Source: Chitinophagaceae bacterium
Lineage (GTDB): Bacteria; Bacteroidota; Bacteroidia; Cytophagales; Cytophagaceae
Assembly (NCBI GenBank): GCA_028288405.1
Contig: JAQBNS010000090.1
Coordinates: 1-50,201 of the forward strand
Direction: 5' to 3'
Length of the DNA stretch: 50,201 nt
Of this stretch, positions 7,704-15,607 are shown in pieces (position 1 is the first letter of the stretch; each line of letters opens with the position of its first letter). A model generated the notes under the pieces. The model ran no database searches. It saw nothing but the letters and a program-made list of their open reading frames with translations, and was not told the DNA's origin. The translations under genes were made by a program, and so were the position numbers.

Positions 7704-10379
7704 ATGCTTGCTGTTCTTCTTTGCGCCAATTGCGGCGGCCATGGACTGTTTGATACTGCTTCTTTTATGCCGCACGGGCACTGCTATTTCTGGCAGCCTG
7801 AAATTGTGTGGTCACACGCCATTTCCGACGCGATCATTGCCATCTCCTACTTCATGATTCCTTATGCGCTGGTCAAACTGATTCGTAAGCGACCGGACAT
7901 GAAATACAAAAACATGTTTCTGCTCTTCGGTATTTTTATTGTGGCCTGCGGTACAACACATATCCTCAGCATCATCAACATATGGACGCCACTTTACCGT
8001 TTAGATGCTTTGGTAAAAATCATCACCGCACTCGCTTCCTTGCCTACGGCCATCATCCTGATCCGGATTATTCCGGAAGCTATTAAGATTCCGAGTCTGG
8101 CGGTATGGGAACAGATGAACCAAAGTTTGAAAGAACAGATCGCCAGCCTGAAAGAAAAAGACAAGACCATTGAAAAGGTAAAGGAGTTTGAATTTTTATC
8201 GAACTCTATTCCGCAAATTGTTTGGACTGCTCAACCCAACGGTTTTGTAGATTACTTCAATCAATACTGGTACGACTATACCGGTAGAACCTCTGATACA
8301 GCAGATGCGCTGGATTGGCCGCCGGTCATTCATCCGGAGGATCTGATGCGCTGCATAGATAGATGGGCGCTTTCGTACAATACCGGTGTACCTTATGAAA
8401 TGGAATACCGCTTTCTCCGTGGAGGCGACGGACAGTACCGCTGGCACCTCGGTCGTGCCTTGCCGATGAAGGACGAGAAAGGAAACATTACAAAATGGTT
8501 CGGTACCTCCACGGATATTCACGACGTAAAGACCGCACAGCAATTGATCGTAGAGGTCAGTACAAAATTTCAAACCGTATTGAACAATGTGCCGATCATT
8601 GTCTGGTCGGTGGATCAGGACAAAGTCTACACCATGTCGGAAGGAAAAGGATTGGAAAACCTGGGATTGAAACCGAGACAAATGGTAGGCCTTCCAAGCG
8701 ATACACCTTTTCAAAACATGTCGCTCAAATGGATCGAGAACATCGAGTCGGCTTTATCCGGCAAAGAGTTTCGTGATGTAGAAATTTTCGGTCATGTGTT
8801 TTTAGAAACAAGCTTCGCTCCGATCAAAGACGCACACGATGTGGTAACAGGCATGGTAGCCATCTCGCTCGACATCACCAAGAGCAAACAGGCTGAAATT
8901 GAAAACCAATTCAAGTCGCGTTTCCTCAGCAACATGAGTCACGAGATCCGTACACCGCTCAACACTGTGATCGGCTTTGCCAATATCTTAAAGAAGACAA
9001 CACTCAATAACGAACAAAAACAATACGTACAATTGATTAACCAATCGGGTGAGATGTTGCTGAACCTGATCGGTGATGTACTTGACATCAGTAAGATTGA
9101 AGAAGGCAAACTCACTATCGACAAAGCCGGTTTCAACATCCGTCAGTCGATTGAGTTTTCACTGCAGCCCTATATATTCAGTGCGCAGGAAAGAGGATTG
9201 GAATTTAGTATAGAGTTTGACGATGCCATACCAGAATATGTAATCGGCGACCGTAACCGCATCAACCAGGTCCTGGTAAACCTAACCGGTAATGCGTTGA
9301 AGTTTACGAGCAAAGGCAAGATCCTTGTGAAAGTAGAACAAGTCGTGGCCAACGAAAAACAGGTGCGTTTGATGTTCTCTATTGCCGATACAGGCATCGG
9401 TATTCCATCGAGCAATCAGCAACACATTTTCGAATCCTTCACACAGGCCGACCTGGATGTCACACGACAGTTCGGTGGTTCAGGATTGGGACTGTCTATC
9501 GTAAAACAATTGGTCACCTTAATGGACGGCACGATTCACGTGTCTTCCCCGCATAGTTTATTCGGAAAACCGCAAGGCACTTGTTTCTGGTTTGCGCTAG
9601 CCTTTGACATCGACAAAGAAACTTCACATCCTGCCAAGGAAGAAGAAGTGCTGGATTACTTCGACGGCAAAGTAAAAATCCTGATGGCAGAAGACAACGA
9701 AGTGAACCGCATCTTCGCCAAAGTAATTTTGCGCAACCTGGGTTGTGAGTTTGTCTTTGCACACAACGGAAAAGAATGTGTAACGATGCTGCAGGAAGAC
9801 CACTATGACATGGTGCTCATGGACGTACAGATGCCCATCATGGACGGTATCGCGGCCACGATAGCCATACGCAAAGAATTGAACAGCAACATACCAATCA
9901 TTGGTTTAAGCGCCAATGTAGCGAAGCATGACATCGAACTCAGTTTGGAAGCCGGTATGAACGATCACATCGGCAAACCCTATACCGAATACCAAATCTG
10001 CCAGGCCATCAACAAATGGGTCATCACTCCCCGCCAGGCACAGGTCTTCAACCTGCAAATGATTCACGAAGTCACGGATGATCCAGCAGAAATCCGCTCG
10101 CTGCTGGAAGCCGTGCTGGAACAAGCCCTCGCCTTCGGAAGCAAAATTACCAGGGCCATCGAAACCAAAGACTGGACGGCTTTATCCTTCATCGTCCACG
10201 GCTACAAATCTCCGGTGCGCATGATCGGTGCGGAACAATTGCTCTTGCTCGTTCAAGAATTGGAGCAGGCGGCGAAAAGTGGAAATGAAGGATTGATTGA
10301 AGAGTTGATGCCCCGCGTGATAGAGAGGAATGAGGTGGTGGTTGAAGAGTTAAAAAAAGAGATTAGTAAACATGATTGA
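7704..10379 (+). CDS. Hybrid histidine kinase with ethylene-receptor-like membrane domain, two PAS, HisKA, HATPase, receiver and HPt
   Basis: The protein has 891 residues. The N-terminal 130 form a three-helix membrane domain resembling the plant ETR1 ethylene-binding domain: D42, Y49, I52, P53, C82 and H86 fall at ETR1 D25, Y32, I35, P36, C65 and H69 with a constant offset of 17. It follows a Cys/His-rich stretch (PHGHCYFW). Then come PAS/PAC (about 168-275), a second PAS (290-395), HisKA with H413 (SHEIRTPLN), HATPase (N box NLTGNALKF, DTGIGIP, GSGLGLS), a receiver with D707 (VLMDVQMP) and an HPt domain with H832. A complete internal phosphorelay is therefore present. Copper or ethylene binding is inferred, and bacterial versions may sense other ligands. 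The 209 bases before it hold no supported gene. Confidence 0.9.
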   Translation: MLAVLLCANCGGHGLFDTASFMPHGHCYFWQPEIVWSHAISDAIIAISYFMIPYALVKLIRKRPDMKYKNMFLLFGIFIVACGTTHILSIINIWTPLYRLDALVKIITALASLPTAIILIRIIPEAIKIPSLAVWEQMNQSLKEQIASLKEKDKTIEKVKEFEFLSNSIPQIVWTAQPNGFVDYFNQYWYDYTGRTSDTADALDWPPVIHPEDLMRCIDRWALSYNTGVPYEMEYRFLRGGDGQYRWHLGRALPMKDEKGNITKWFGTSTDIHDVKTAQQLIVEVSTKFQTVLNNVPIIVWSVDQDKVYTMSEGKGLENLGLKPRQMVGLPSDTPFQNMSLKWIENIESALSGKEFRDVEIFGHVFLETSFAPIKDAHDVVTGMVAISLDITKSKQAEIENQFKSRFLSNMSHEIRTPLNTVIGFANILKKTTLNNEQKQYVQLINQSGEMLLNLIGDVLDISKIEEGKLTIDKAGFNIRQSIEFSLQPYIFSAQERGLEFSIEFDDAIPEYVIGDRNRINQVLVNLTGNALKFTSKGKILVKVEQVVANEKQVRLMFSIADTGIGIPSSNQQHIFESFTQADLDVTRQFGGSGLGLSIVKQLVTLMDGTIHVSSPHSLFGKPQGTCFWFALAFDIDKETSHPAKEEEVLDYFDGKVKILMAEDNEVNRIFAKVILRNLGCEFVFAHNGKECVTMLQEDHYDMVLMDVQMPIMDGIAATIAIRKELNSNIPIIGLSANVAKHDIELSLEAGMNDHIGKPYTEYQICQAINKWVITPRQAQVFNLQMIHEVTDDPAEIRSLLEAVLEQALAFGSKITRAIETKDWTALSFIVHGYKSPVRMIGAEQLLLLVQELEQAAKSGNEGLIEELMPRVIERNEVVVEELKKEISKHD

Positions 10380-10422
10380 TTCAATTTATTCATTACTCTT
10401 AAATTCATTTTTCTGTTATGGT

Positions 10423-10540
10423 ATCGCATTCGACTTTCTGTTTCGTTTGACAAAAGAAGAGTAGTAAATCTTGAGGTTCCAAAATGGAACCTCAAGACAT
10501 GGAGGAACCAGGTAACAACCTCATGTCTTCACAGAACATA
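10423..10540 (+). pseudogene. Decayed ORF6N gene fragment
   Basis: Reading from 10426 in frame gives AFDFLFRLTKEE, two stops, ILRFQNGTSRHGGTR, a stop where Tyr is usual, then QPHVFTE. This aligns with the ORF6N core of the intact copies ([21 protein letters not shown], then [10 protein letters not shown]). The start, most of the N-terminus and everything after FTE are missing. It lies just upstream of the promoter of the intact copy at 10638 and is probably the remains of an earlier family copy. The fragment still carries the family's central palindrome. Confidence 0.7.
10469..10497. repeat. 29-bp inverted repeat in the ORF6N relic
   Basis: The arms are TCTTGAGGTTCCA and its exact reverse complement, 13 bp each, around AAA. 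The centre (10483) is the first base of the codon after the conserved Gln codon in the relic frame, the same place as the centres of the palindromes in the two intact genes. There is no T tract, so it is not a terminator. Confidence 0.9.
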
Positions 10541-10556
10541 GGTTAATTCATAGTGA

Positions 10557-10587
10557 TTTGAATTTCAAAAATCCTTATTTATATTTG
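10557..10587 (+). promoter_or_regulatory. Bacteroidota-type promoter of the first ORF6N gene
   Basis: TTTG at 10557-10560 is followed after exactly 19 bases by TATATTTG at 10580-10587, a full match to the TTTG-N19-TAnnTTTG consensus. The region from here to the start codon is about 80-85% identical to the region upstream of the second ORF6N gene (25198-25280), including a small AGCAG/CTGCT stem in the leader. Confidence 0.75.
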
Positions 10588-10637
10588 ATAAGATTATTTT
10601 TAGCAGCGAGTCTGCTTTACTTTTTAAACTAACACCT

Positions 10638-11141
10638 ATGCAACTCCAACACATCCAACAAAAGATCCATGAAATTCGGGGCATGAAAGTCATGCTTGAT
10701 TTTGATCTGGCTGAACTTTATGAAGTAGAAACCAGAGTATTGAATCAAGCTGTAAAACGAAACATCAAACGTTTTCCGGATGATTTTATGTTTCAGCTTC
10801 ATGAGGAAGAATGGCGTAAGATGTCATCACAAATTGTGATGACATCTTACAAAAGGCCCCATAAAAGCCTTCCTATGGCTTTTACTGAACAAGGACTAGC
10901 TATGCTAAGCGGTATCCTAAATTCAGACAAAGCCATCGAAGTCAACATCGCCATCATGCGTGCTTTTGTATTCTTAAGACAGTATGCTCTCACGCATAAA
11001 GACCTCACCGAACAACTGAAAGCCTTAGAAAACAAACACGACAAAAAATTTGAAGACGTTTACGAAGCCATTCTTTATCTGTTGAAAAAAGATGAACAAC
11101 CGGCAGAGCGAAAGCCTATTGGATTCAAGAAAAGCAAGTAA
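10638..11141 (+). CDS. ORF6N-domain protein, copy A
   Basis: The 167-residue protein starts [19 protein letters not shown] and contains the ORF6N core: DLAELYEVET, NQAVKRNIKRFPDDFMF, SSQIVMTS, then AFTEQGLAMLSGILNS. ORF6N domains occur in phage antirepressor-type proteins and in multicopy bacterial genes and are thought to bind DNA. The C-terminus is a helical, probably coiled-coil segment ([23 protein letters not shown]) ending in a basic tail. It has its own promoter and is monocistronic. A 35-bp perfect palindrome lies inside the gene centred on codon 66. Copy B at 25281 is closely related. Confidence 0.88.
   Translation: MQLQHIQQKIHEIRGMKVMLDFDLAELYEVETRVLNQAVKRNIKRFPDDFMFQLHEEEWRKMSSQIVMTSYKRPHKSLPMAFTEQGLAMLSGILNSDKAIEVNIAIMRAFVFLRQYALTHKDLTEQLKALENKHDKKFEDVYEAILYLLKKDEQPAERKPIGFKKSK
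10816..10850. repeat. 35-bp perfect palindrome inside ORF6N copy A
   Basis: The left arm GTAAGATGTCATCACAA (17 bp) is followed by a single A (10833) and the exact reverse complement of the arm. The centre is the first base of codon 66 (Ile in S-S-Q-I-V). The arms differ from those of copy B outside the CACAAATTGTG core. Confidence 0.95.
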
Positions 11142-11283
11142 GAGCCTTGTACAATTAGTCATCTTAAGACTATTTGCGGCCTTAAAGAATCACACTGTCT
11201 TACCTCTAAAACTCTTGAAGAGGACTTTTTTGATAGAAAACAAACAGAGTGGAAAGCTGTGTATGATCACTATTTATTTGCTC

Positions 11284-12492
11284 TTATTTAAGGGATACTT
11301 TACTCTTCGATCTGTTTAAAAAATAATAACAAGGTATCAATAAAAACTGAGAAACAACAGCAGACCATAACACCACCATCATACTTTGCCCGAAAAAAAA
11401 CATACCGGAGAATGAGAACAAAAGAATACTCAATCCACCTACTACATTCATCGCGATCACTGCGATGACACGGTTATTTTTTAGCAGGTAAAAGATATAA
11501 ACGGTATAGTAAAAAATAGGAATCGTAAATAAATACGAGGCAGCAATCATTCCTGTAGTGAGTTGAATACCGTATATCCGACTCAGGATTTCATAGAAAA
11601 TAAAAATCCAGATGCTATTCAACAAACAACCGATCCAACCTACATGCCAGGAGATTTTGTGAATTGTTTGTTGCTTCAGCCGGTAAATATTTTTAAGAAA
11701 AGGCTGCACGATAAATAAACAGGAAGACTGTATGACCAATAAAAAACTCATCATCACCTGGTACTCGCCCACCTCACGCAGTGGCAGCAGCACGGTGGTA
11801 ATAACCTGATCAATGCGTGAAATAAACAAACCGGTAAACGTGAGCATAAAAAACAGAAACGATTGTTTCAAATAACTCCAGTGAAAAGTGACAGCAGGTC
11901 CGTCTGAACTGCTCCTTGCGAGTATCAAGACCACCACCATTTTCAACAAATCTGTGACTAGCGTGATCCAAATAAGCTCTGAGAATGTCAAGGCAGACCC
12001 GAACAACAGCACTGCGCCAGCGAAGAGAATGCCTGATAGTAGTTCAGGTACAATCTTCCAGGTATATTTTCTTTCGTATAAAATCAGTGCTTCGAAAGAT
12101 TGGTAGATAAAACGGAATAAAAGGATCAGCGCCAGTAGATACTGAATAGCGGTCTCATAGGAAGAAAAGAGAATAGCCAACACACAAGGAATCAGCAGTA
12201 CGCTGCGCACCACTATACTTTCTTTCCATAGAGGATAAAGACGAGCCGGTGTTTTACTGAATGCTATCGGGAGATATTCTTTATTGCCCCAGGATACAAG
12301 TTGTGACAGGAAAGTGAGAAATAAGATGACCTTGACGTATTCGCCCCATAGATCGAGTGAAGCGACCTGCACCACCAGAAAAGACAGCAAAAAAGTAAAT
12401 GCGGGAGGTAAAAGATTGTTCCCTGCACTCCAAACAATCAGTTTTTTCCTTTTCCACAAGCCCTTATTTTTAAATTCTGTCCATGACATCAA
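11284..12492 (-). CDS. Polysaccharide flippase-like membrane protein (MOP/Wzx type)
   Basis: The 402-residue protein has about twelve hydrophobic helices and the look of the oligosaccharidyl-lipid flippase family: a basic N-terminus (KRKKLIVWSAGNNLL), the first helix pair with V-A-S-L-D-L-W-G-E-Y, and ISRIDQVITTVLLPLREVGEYQV in the second half, the position where Wzx-like proteins have their conserved D-x-x-x-x-x-x-L-x-x-x-x-x-G-x-Y motif. Such proteins move lipid-linked glycans across the inner membrane. It is divergent from the ECF sigma gene. Its glycan may come from the cluster at 14657-25142 (inference). Confidence 0.75.
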   Translation of the reverse strand: MMSWTEFKNKGLWKRKKLIVWSAGNNLLPPAFTFLLSFLVVQVASLDLWGEYVKVILFLTFLSQLVSWGNKEYLPIAFSKTPARLYPLWKESIVVRSVLLIPCVLAILFSSYETAIQYLLALILLFRFIYQSFEALILYERKYTWKIVPELLSGILFAGAVLLFGSALTFSELIWITLVTDLLKMVVVLILARSSSDGPAVTFHWSYLKQSFLFFMLTFTGLFISRIDQVITTVLLPLREVGEYQVMMSFLLVIQSSCLFIVQPFLKNIYRLKQQTIHKISWHVGWIGCLLNSIWIFIFYEILSRIYGIQLTTGMIAASYLFTIPIFYYTVYIFYLLKNNRVIAVIAMNVVGGLSILLFSFSGMFFFGQSMMVVLWSAVVSQFLLIPCYYFLNRSKSKVSLK

Positions 12493-12599
12493 CGAAAATA
12501 CAGTTTATTTCATGCAATCGCACAAATTGTGTAACTTAAGCTATACCATGCTTAAACCTGGTCAATTAAATTTTTCAACCGAGGCAACCATTTCAAACT

Positions 12600-13223
12600 A
12601 TGTTCCGTTCCGATGCCGGGGTGTATAATTCAGAAGTCAATTCTTTACTAGCCCTGCTTGAGGGTTGTAAAAGAGAGGACAGGTATAGCCAAAAAATGCT
12701 ATACAAGTATCTCTATGGCTTCGCTATGGCTATTGCACTGAGGTATTCTGCCAACAAAGAGGAAGCCTCGGAAATCCTGAATGATTCCTTTATGAAATTA
12801 TTCACGGGCGGCATCCAGAAATATGAAATACAACAACCCAACCCTGAACTATCTTTCAAAGGCTGGTTCAAACGCATCGTCATCAATACGGCGGTGGATT
12901 ATTATAGAAAAAATAAAAAACATTATTACCACCAAACACTCGAAGACCATCAAACGCTGAATACCGGTTCATACAGCACCCCGGCCAGTATTCACGATAC
13001 GCTTTCATTTGAGGAAATGATGCAATTGGTAAAACGCTTGTCACCGGTTTACTACACAGTATTTTGCTTGTATGCCATTGACGGCTATAGTCACCAGGAA
13101 ATTGCAGATAAACTACAGATCACGGTAGGAACTTCAAAGTCAAACCTGGCGAAGGCACGCATGCGTCTGAAAGAGATGATAAAAAAAGAACACCACGATG
13201 AGTATGCAAGATATATCGGATAA
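12600..13223 (+). CDS. ECF-type RNA polymerase sigma factor
   Basis: The 207-residue protein has sigma region 2 at about residues 30-100 (LYKYLYGFAMAIALRYSANKEEASEILNDSF broken here into its usual helices, then FKGWFKRIVINTAVDYYRKN) and region 4 at about 150-200 with the helix-turn-helix YSHQEIADKLQITVGTSKS. The stop lies 26 bases inside the next gene, a membrane protein with an anti-sigma-like N-terminus, so sigma and partner are coupled. The gap to the divergent flippase gene contains CACAAATTGTG at 12521-12531. Confidence 0.9.
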   Translation: MFRSDAGVYNSEVNSLLALLEGCKREDRYSQKMLYKYLYGFAMAIALRYSANKEEASEILNDSFMKLFTGGIQKYEIQQPNPELSFKGWFKRIVINTAVDYYRKNKKHYYHQTLEDHQTLNTGSYSTPASIHDTLSFEEMMQLVKRLSPVYYTVFCLYAIDGYSHQEIADKLQITVGTSKSNLAKARMRLKEMIKKEHHDEYARYIG

Positions 13224-14637
13224 GGAACTGGATCAATTCTTCAAGAAATCAACTGAAGATCCCAATATCCCATTCGAAGAAAATGCCTGGGCGAAAATGG
13301 AACAATCGCTCAAGAAGCACGATCAACAACAACGCAAAAGAAGATACCGTCATACTGCCCTTGTAGTACTTGCTGTTTATTTCCTATCCGCTGTGTCAGT
13401 GCGAACACTGGAGCGTTCTTCCAGTCCTCACACTTCTTCGTATCTGTCTTCTTCTGAAAAAGCGAACACAACACATATAATTGAGAAAGAGAAAGAGAAA
13501 GAGAAAAAACAGTATATACCCGTCCATGCAAACAAAGAGACTGGATCGCATGCAGAGTTGATTGAGAAAGAGAAAGAAGAAAAAAAATATACACCCGCCA
13601 AAGCAAACAAAGAGCTTGGGGTACACACAGAGTTGATTGAGAAACAGATAGAGGAACAGATCGATAGCAAAGAACAGCCTAAGGCAAACAAAACACATAC
13701 CCGCAAATACCACTCAGAAGCATCACTTGCTACTCTAACAGAGCAAGAGCAACAAAGCAACCTGTTGACAGCTGATTCGATTGATCGAACAGCTAAAGAA
13801 ATAACGGATACAGGCCATACTCCTATTCTTTCTAACCCCATTGTTTTTTCCACAATCGAGGTTCCGAAGACTTCAGTTACTTCAGAAGAAATTAAAAATC
13901 TAGAGAATACAAAGAGTAAACAAGATGCGGATCAGAATATTCCGATTGCTCTTGCGGCAGACTCTACAGAAAAACTAATTCCTCTGGACAGTTTATTGCC
14001 TTTGGCTGCACAAACGACAAAGGACTCTGTACAGAAAAAAGACAACACACCGATCAAGCGCCGTTTTTCCTTTGGCATCTTAGCTTCACCGGATTTCAGT
14101 TTTACTTCTTCGACGCAGTTTGTTACACCAGGCCTGTCGGCAGGTATTTTTGCCGAATACCATATCAATCACCGCTGGGCCATATTTGTCGGTGTGATGA
14201 GGAGTTCTAAAATATATTCTTCCAGCGCTGCCGATTATAATTCCACCAATACTTACTGGGCCTATAAAGGTTATGCCACCCGCGTAGATGGTTCCTGTGC
14301 GGTGCTCGACGTTCCTTTGAATGTGAAATACCATTATTACAACCGGAATAAAAATCTTCTTTTCGCTTCTGCCGGTATCTCTTCTTATTTCATGCTGCAT
14401 GAAAAATACAGTTTTGTCTACAGCAATGGCGACGAACGCTCATGGACCTATACCAATAAAGAAAATTATTTCTTCAGTCTACTGAATGTATCTTTAGGCT
14501 ACGAACGCTACATCGGAAAATCTTTTTCCGTACAAGTGGAACCCTTCGTAAAAATTCCACTCCATACTATTGGGGAAGGACAAGTCAAATTATTAACCAC
14601 CGGTATGTTTTTCTGTTTAAAATATTCCATTCACTAA
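13198..14637 (+). CDS. Anti-sigma-like inner-membrane protein fused to an outer-membrane beta-barrel domain
   Basis: The protein has 479 residues. Residues 1-48 are cytoplasmic-like with FEENAWAKMEQSLKKHD, typical of Bacteroidota ECF partners. One membrane helix follows (about 50-66, TALVVLAVYFLSAVSV). Residues 70-280 are low-complexity, charged and partly repetitive. The last 200 residues (from RRFSFGILASPDFSF) look like a PorT/OmpW-type beta-barrel with alternating aromatic strands. The architecture implies a chain crossing the inner membrane, periplasm and outer membrane. It is encoded with the sigma factor and probably controls it in response to the envelope state (inference). Confidence 0.75.
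   Translation: MSMQDISDKELDQFFKKSTEDPNIPFEENAWAKMEQSLKKHDQQQRKRRYRHTALVVLAVYFLSAVSVRTLERSSSPHTSSYLSSSEKANTTHIIEKEKEKEKKQYIPVHANKETGSHAELIEKEKEEKKYTPAKANKELGVHTELIEKQIEEQIDSKEQPKANKTHTRKYHSEASLATLTEQEQQSNLLTADSIDRTAKEITDTGHTPILSNPIVFSTIEVPKTSVTSEEIKNLENTKSKQDADQNIPIALAADSTEKLIPLDSLLPLAAQTTKDSVQKKDNTPIKRRFSFGILASPDFSFTSSTQFVTPGLSAGIFAEYHINHRWAIFVGVMRSSKIYSSSAADYNSTNTYWAYKGYATRVDGSCAVLDVPLNVKYHYYNRNKNLLFASAGISSYFMLHEKYSFVYSNGDERSWTYTNKENYFFSLLNVSLGYERYIGKSFSVQVEPFVKIPLHTIGEGQVKLLTTGMFFCLKYSIH
13480..13635 (+). repeat. Two imperfect direct repeats encoding the charged linker
   Basis: Units 13480-13560 and 13561-13635 both run from ATTGAGAAAGAGAAAGA to GCAGAGTTG or ACAGAGTTG and encode IEKEKE, then PVHANKE or PAKANKE, then an AELIEK or TELIEK junction. 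The first unit contains a short GAGAAA hexanucleotide run. Lengths are multiples of three, so copy-number change would lengthen the periplasmic linker without frameshift. Confidence 0.85.
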
Positions 14638-14656
14638 AAAGCTCTAGACTCCAGCT

Positions 14657-15607
14657 ATGTCAAGTGCCGTACAACACATCGATCTTAACCGGGAACTGTC
14701 TTCTCTTTCCAAAGACATCATCCGTTCTCTGATCTATTCTAATGTATTCAATTATCCGCTCACTTGTAAGGAGATCTGGATGAACTCCGCTTTGCCGGAA
14801 GTCGCCGTGCAGGATGTCAGTATGACATTGGAAGAACTGACCAGCCAGGGTCTGATCATTCCGTTCGGAGATTTTTATTTTCTGCCGCACCAGGATAACA
14901 GCATCATTGAGAGAAGAGTCAATGGAAATAAACTGGCCGATAAACACCTGCCGATCGCTTTCCGCATGTCCCGGTTTATCGCTTCTTTTCCCTTTGTAAG
15001 AGGCATCTGTTTATCCGGTTCTATCTCGAAAGGTTTCATGGACAGTGATTCCGATATCGATTACTTTATCGTCACACAGCCCGGCAGACTATGGATCACA
15101 CGAACCTTATTGATCTTGTTTAAAAAAATATTCTTACTCAATTCAAAGAAATACTTCTGCATGAATTATTTCGTAGACACCGAACACCTGCAGATACCAG
15201 ATAAAAACATTTTCACGGCGAAGGAATTATATTCTCTTATCCCCACCTACAGCAAAGAAATACACCACCGCATTTTACTGGAAAACGGATGGGCACAGGA
15301 TTACTTTCCTAATTCCATTTACACCCCCAATCCACAGGTCATTGAGCGTTCGGTAGTTTTTAAATCATGGATGGAACAACTATTTTCCGGTAAGCTGACC
15401 GATGCACTGGACAGCTTCTGCATGCGAGGTACAGAACGTTTCTGGAATTACAAATTCAGAAAACAAGTGAAAGGGCTATCCAGCATACGTTGTCAGAAAT
15501 CCGTTTCAAAATTTCATCCTAAAAGTTTTGAACCCAAAATACTGGAAACATTCCGCAGGGATATTGCTGAATACGAAATCATTTACAAAGTAAACCTGCA
15601 GGCATGA
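14657..15607 (+). CDS. Nucleotidyltransferase-fold protein with N-terminal winged-helix region
   Basis: The 316-residue protein contains the polymerase-beta-type nucleotidyltransferase motif LSGSISKGFMDSDSDIDYF at about residues 120-138, giving the G-S and D-x-D metal-binding signature. The first 90 residues look like a winged helix (SNVFNYPLTCKEI, then LEELTSQGLIIPFGDFYFL). The target is unknown. It begins the run that continues to 25142, 20 bases after the beta-barrel gene, and overlaps the next gene by four bases (ATGA). Confidence 0.8.
   Translation: MSSAVQHIDLNRELSSLSKDIIRSLIYSNVFNYPLTCKEIWMNSALPEVAVQDVSMTLEELTSQGLIIPFGDFYFLPHQDNSIIERRVNGNKLADKHLPIAFRMSRFIASFPFVRGICLSGSISKGFMDSDSDIDYFIVTQPGRLWITRTLLILFKKIFLLNSKKYFCMNYFVDTEHLQIPDKNIFTAKELYSLIPTYSKEIHHRILLENGWAQDYFPNSIYTPNPQVIERSVVFKSWMEQLFSGKLTDALDSFCMRGTERFWNYKFRKQVKGLSSIRCQKSVSKFHPKSFEPKILETFRRDIAEYEIIYKVNLQA

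Noticed and set aside
7514..7753. 79-residue ORF between the lipoprotein and the hybrid kinase
   Set aside because: It overlaps the kinase start, has no coding character and lies over an obvious intergenic region.
10470..10497. Inverted repeat as a terminator of the hybrid kinase gene
   Set aside because: No T tract follows, and the repeat is explained as part of the ORF6N relic, centred on the family-specific codon.
13480..13510. GAGAAA hexanucleotide run as a phase-variable switch
   Set aside because: Unit length is a multiple of three, so slippage changes length but not frame.
13310..13853. Minus-strand ORFs rich in Phe, Leu and Ser opposite the anti-sigma-like gene
   Set aside because: Their composition is the complement of the Lys/Glu-rich linker codons.
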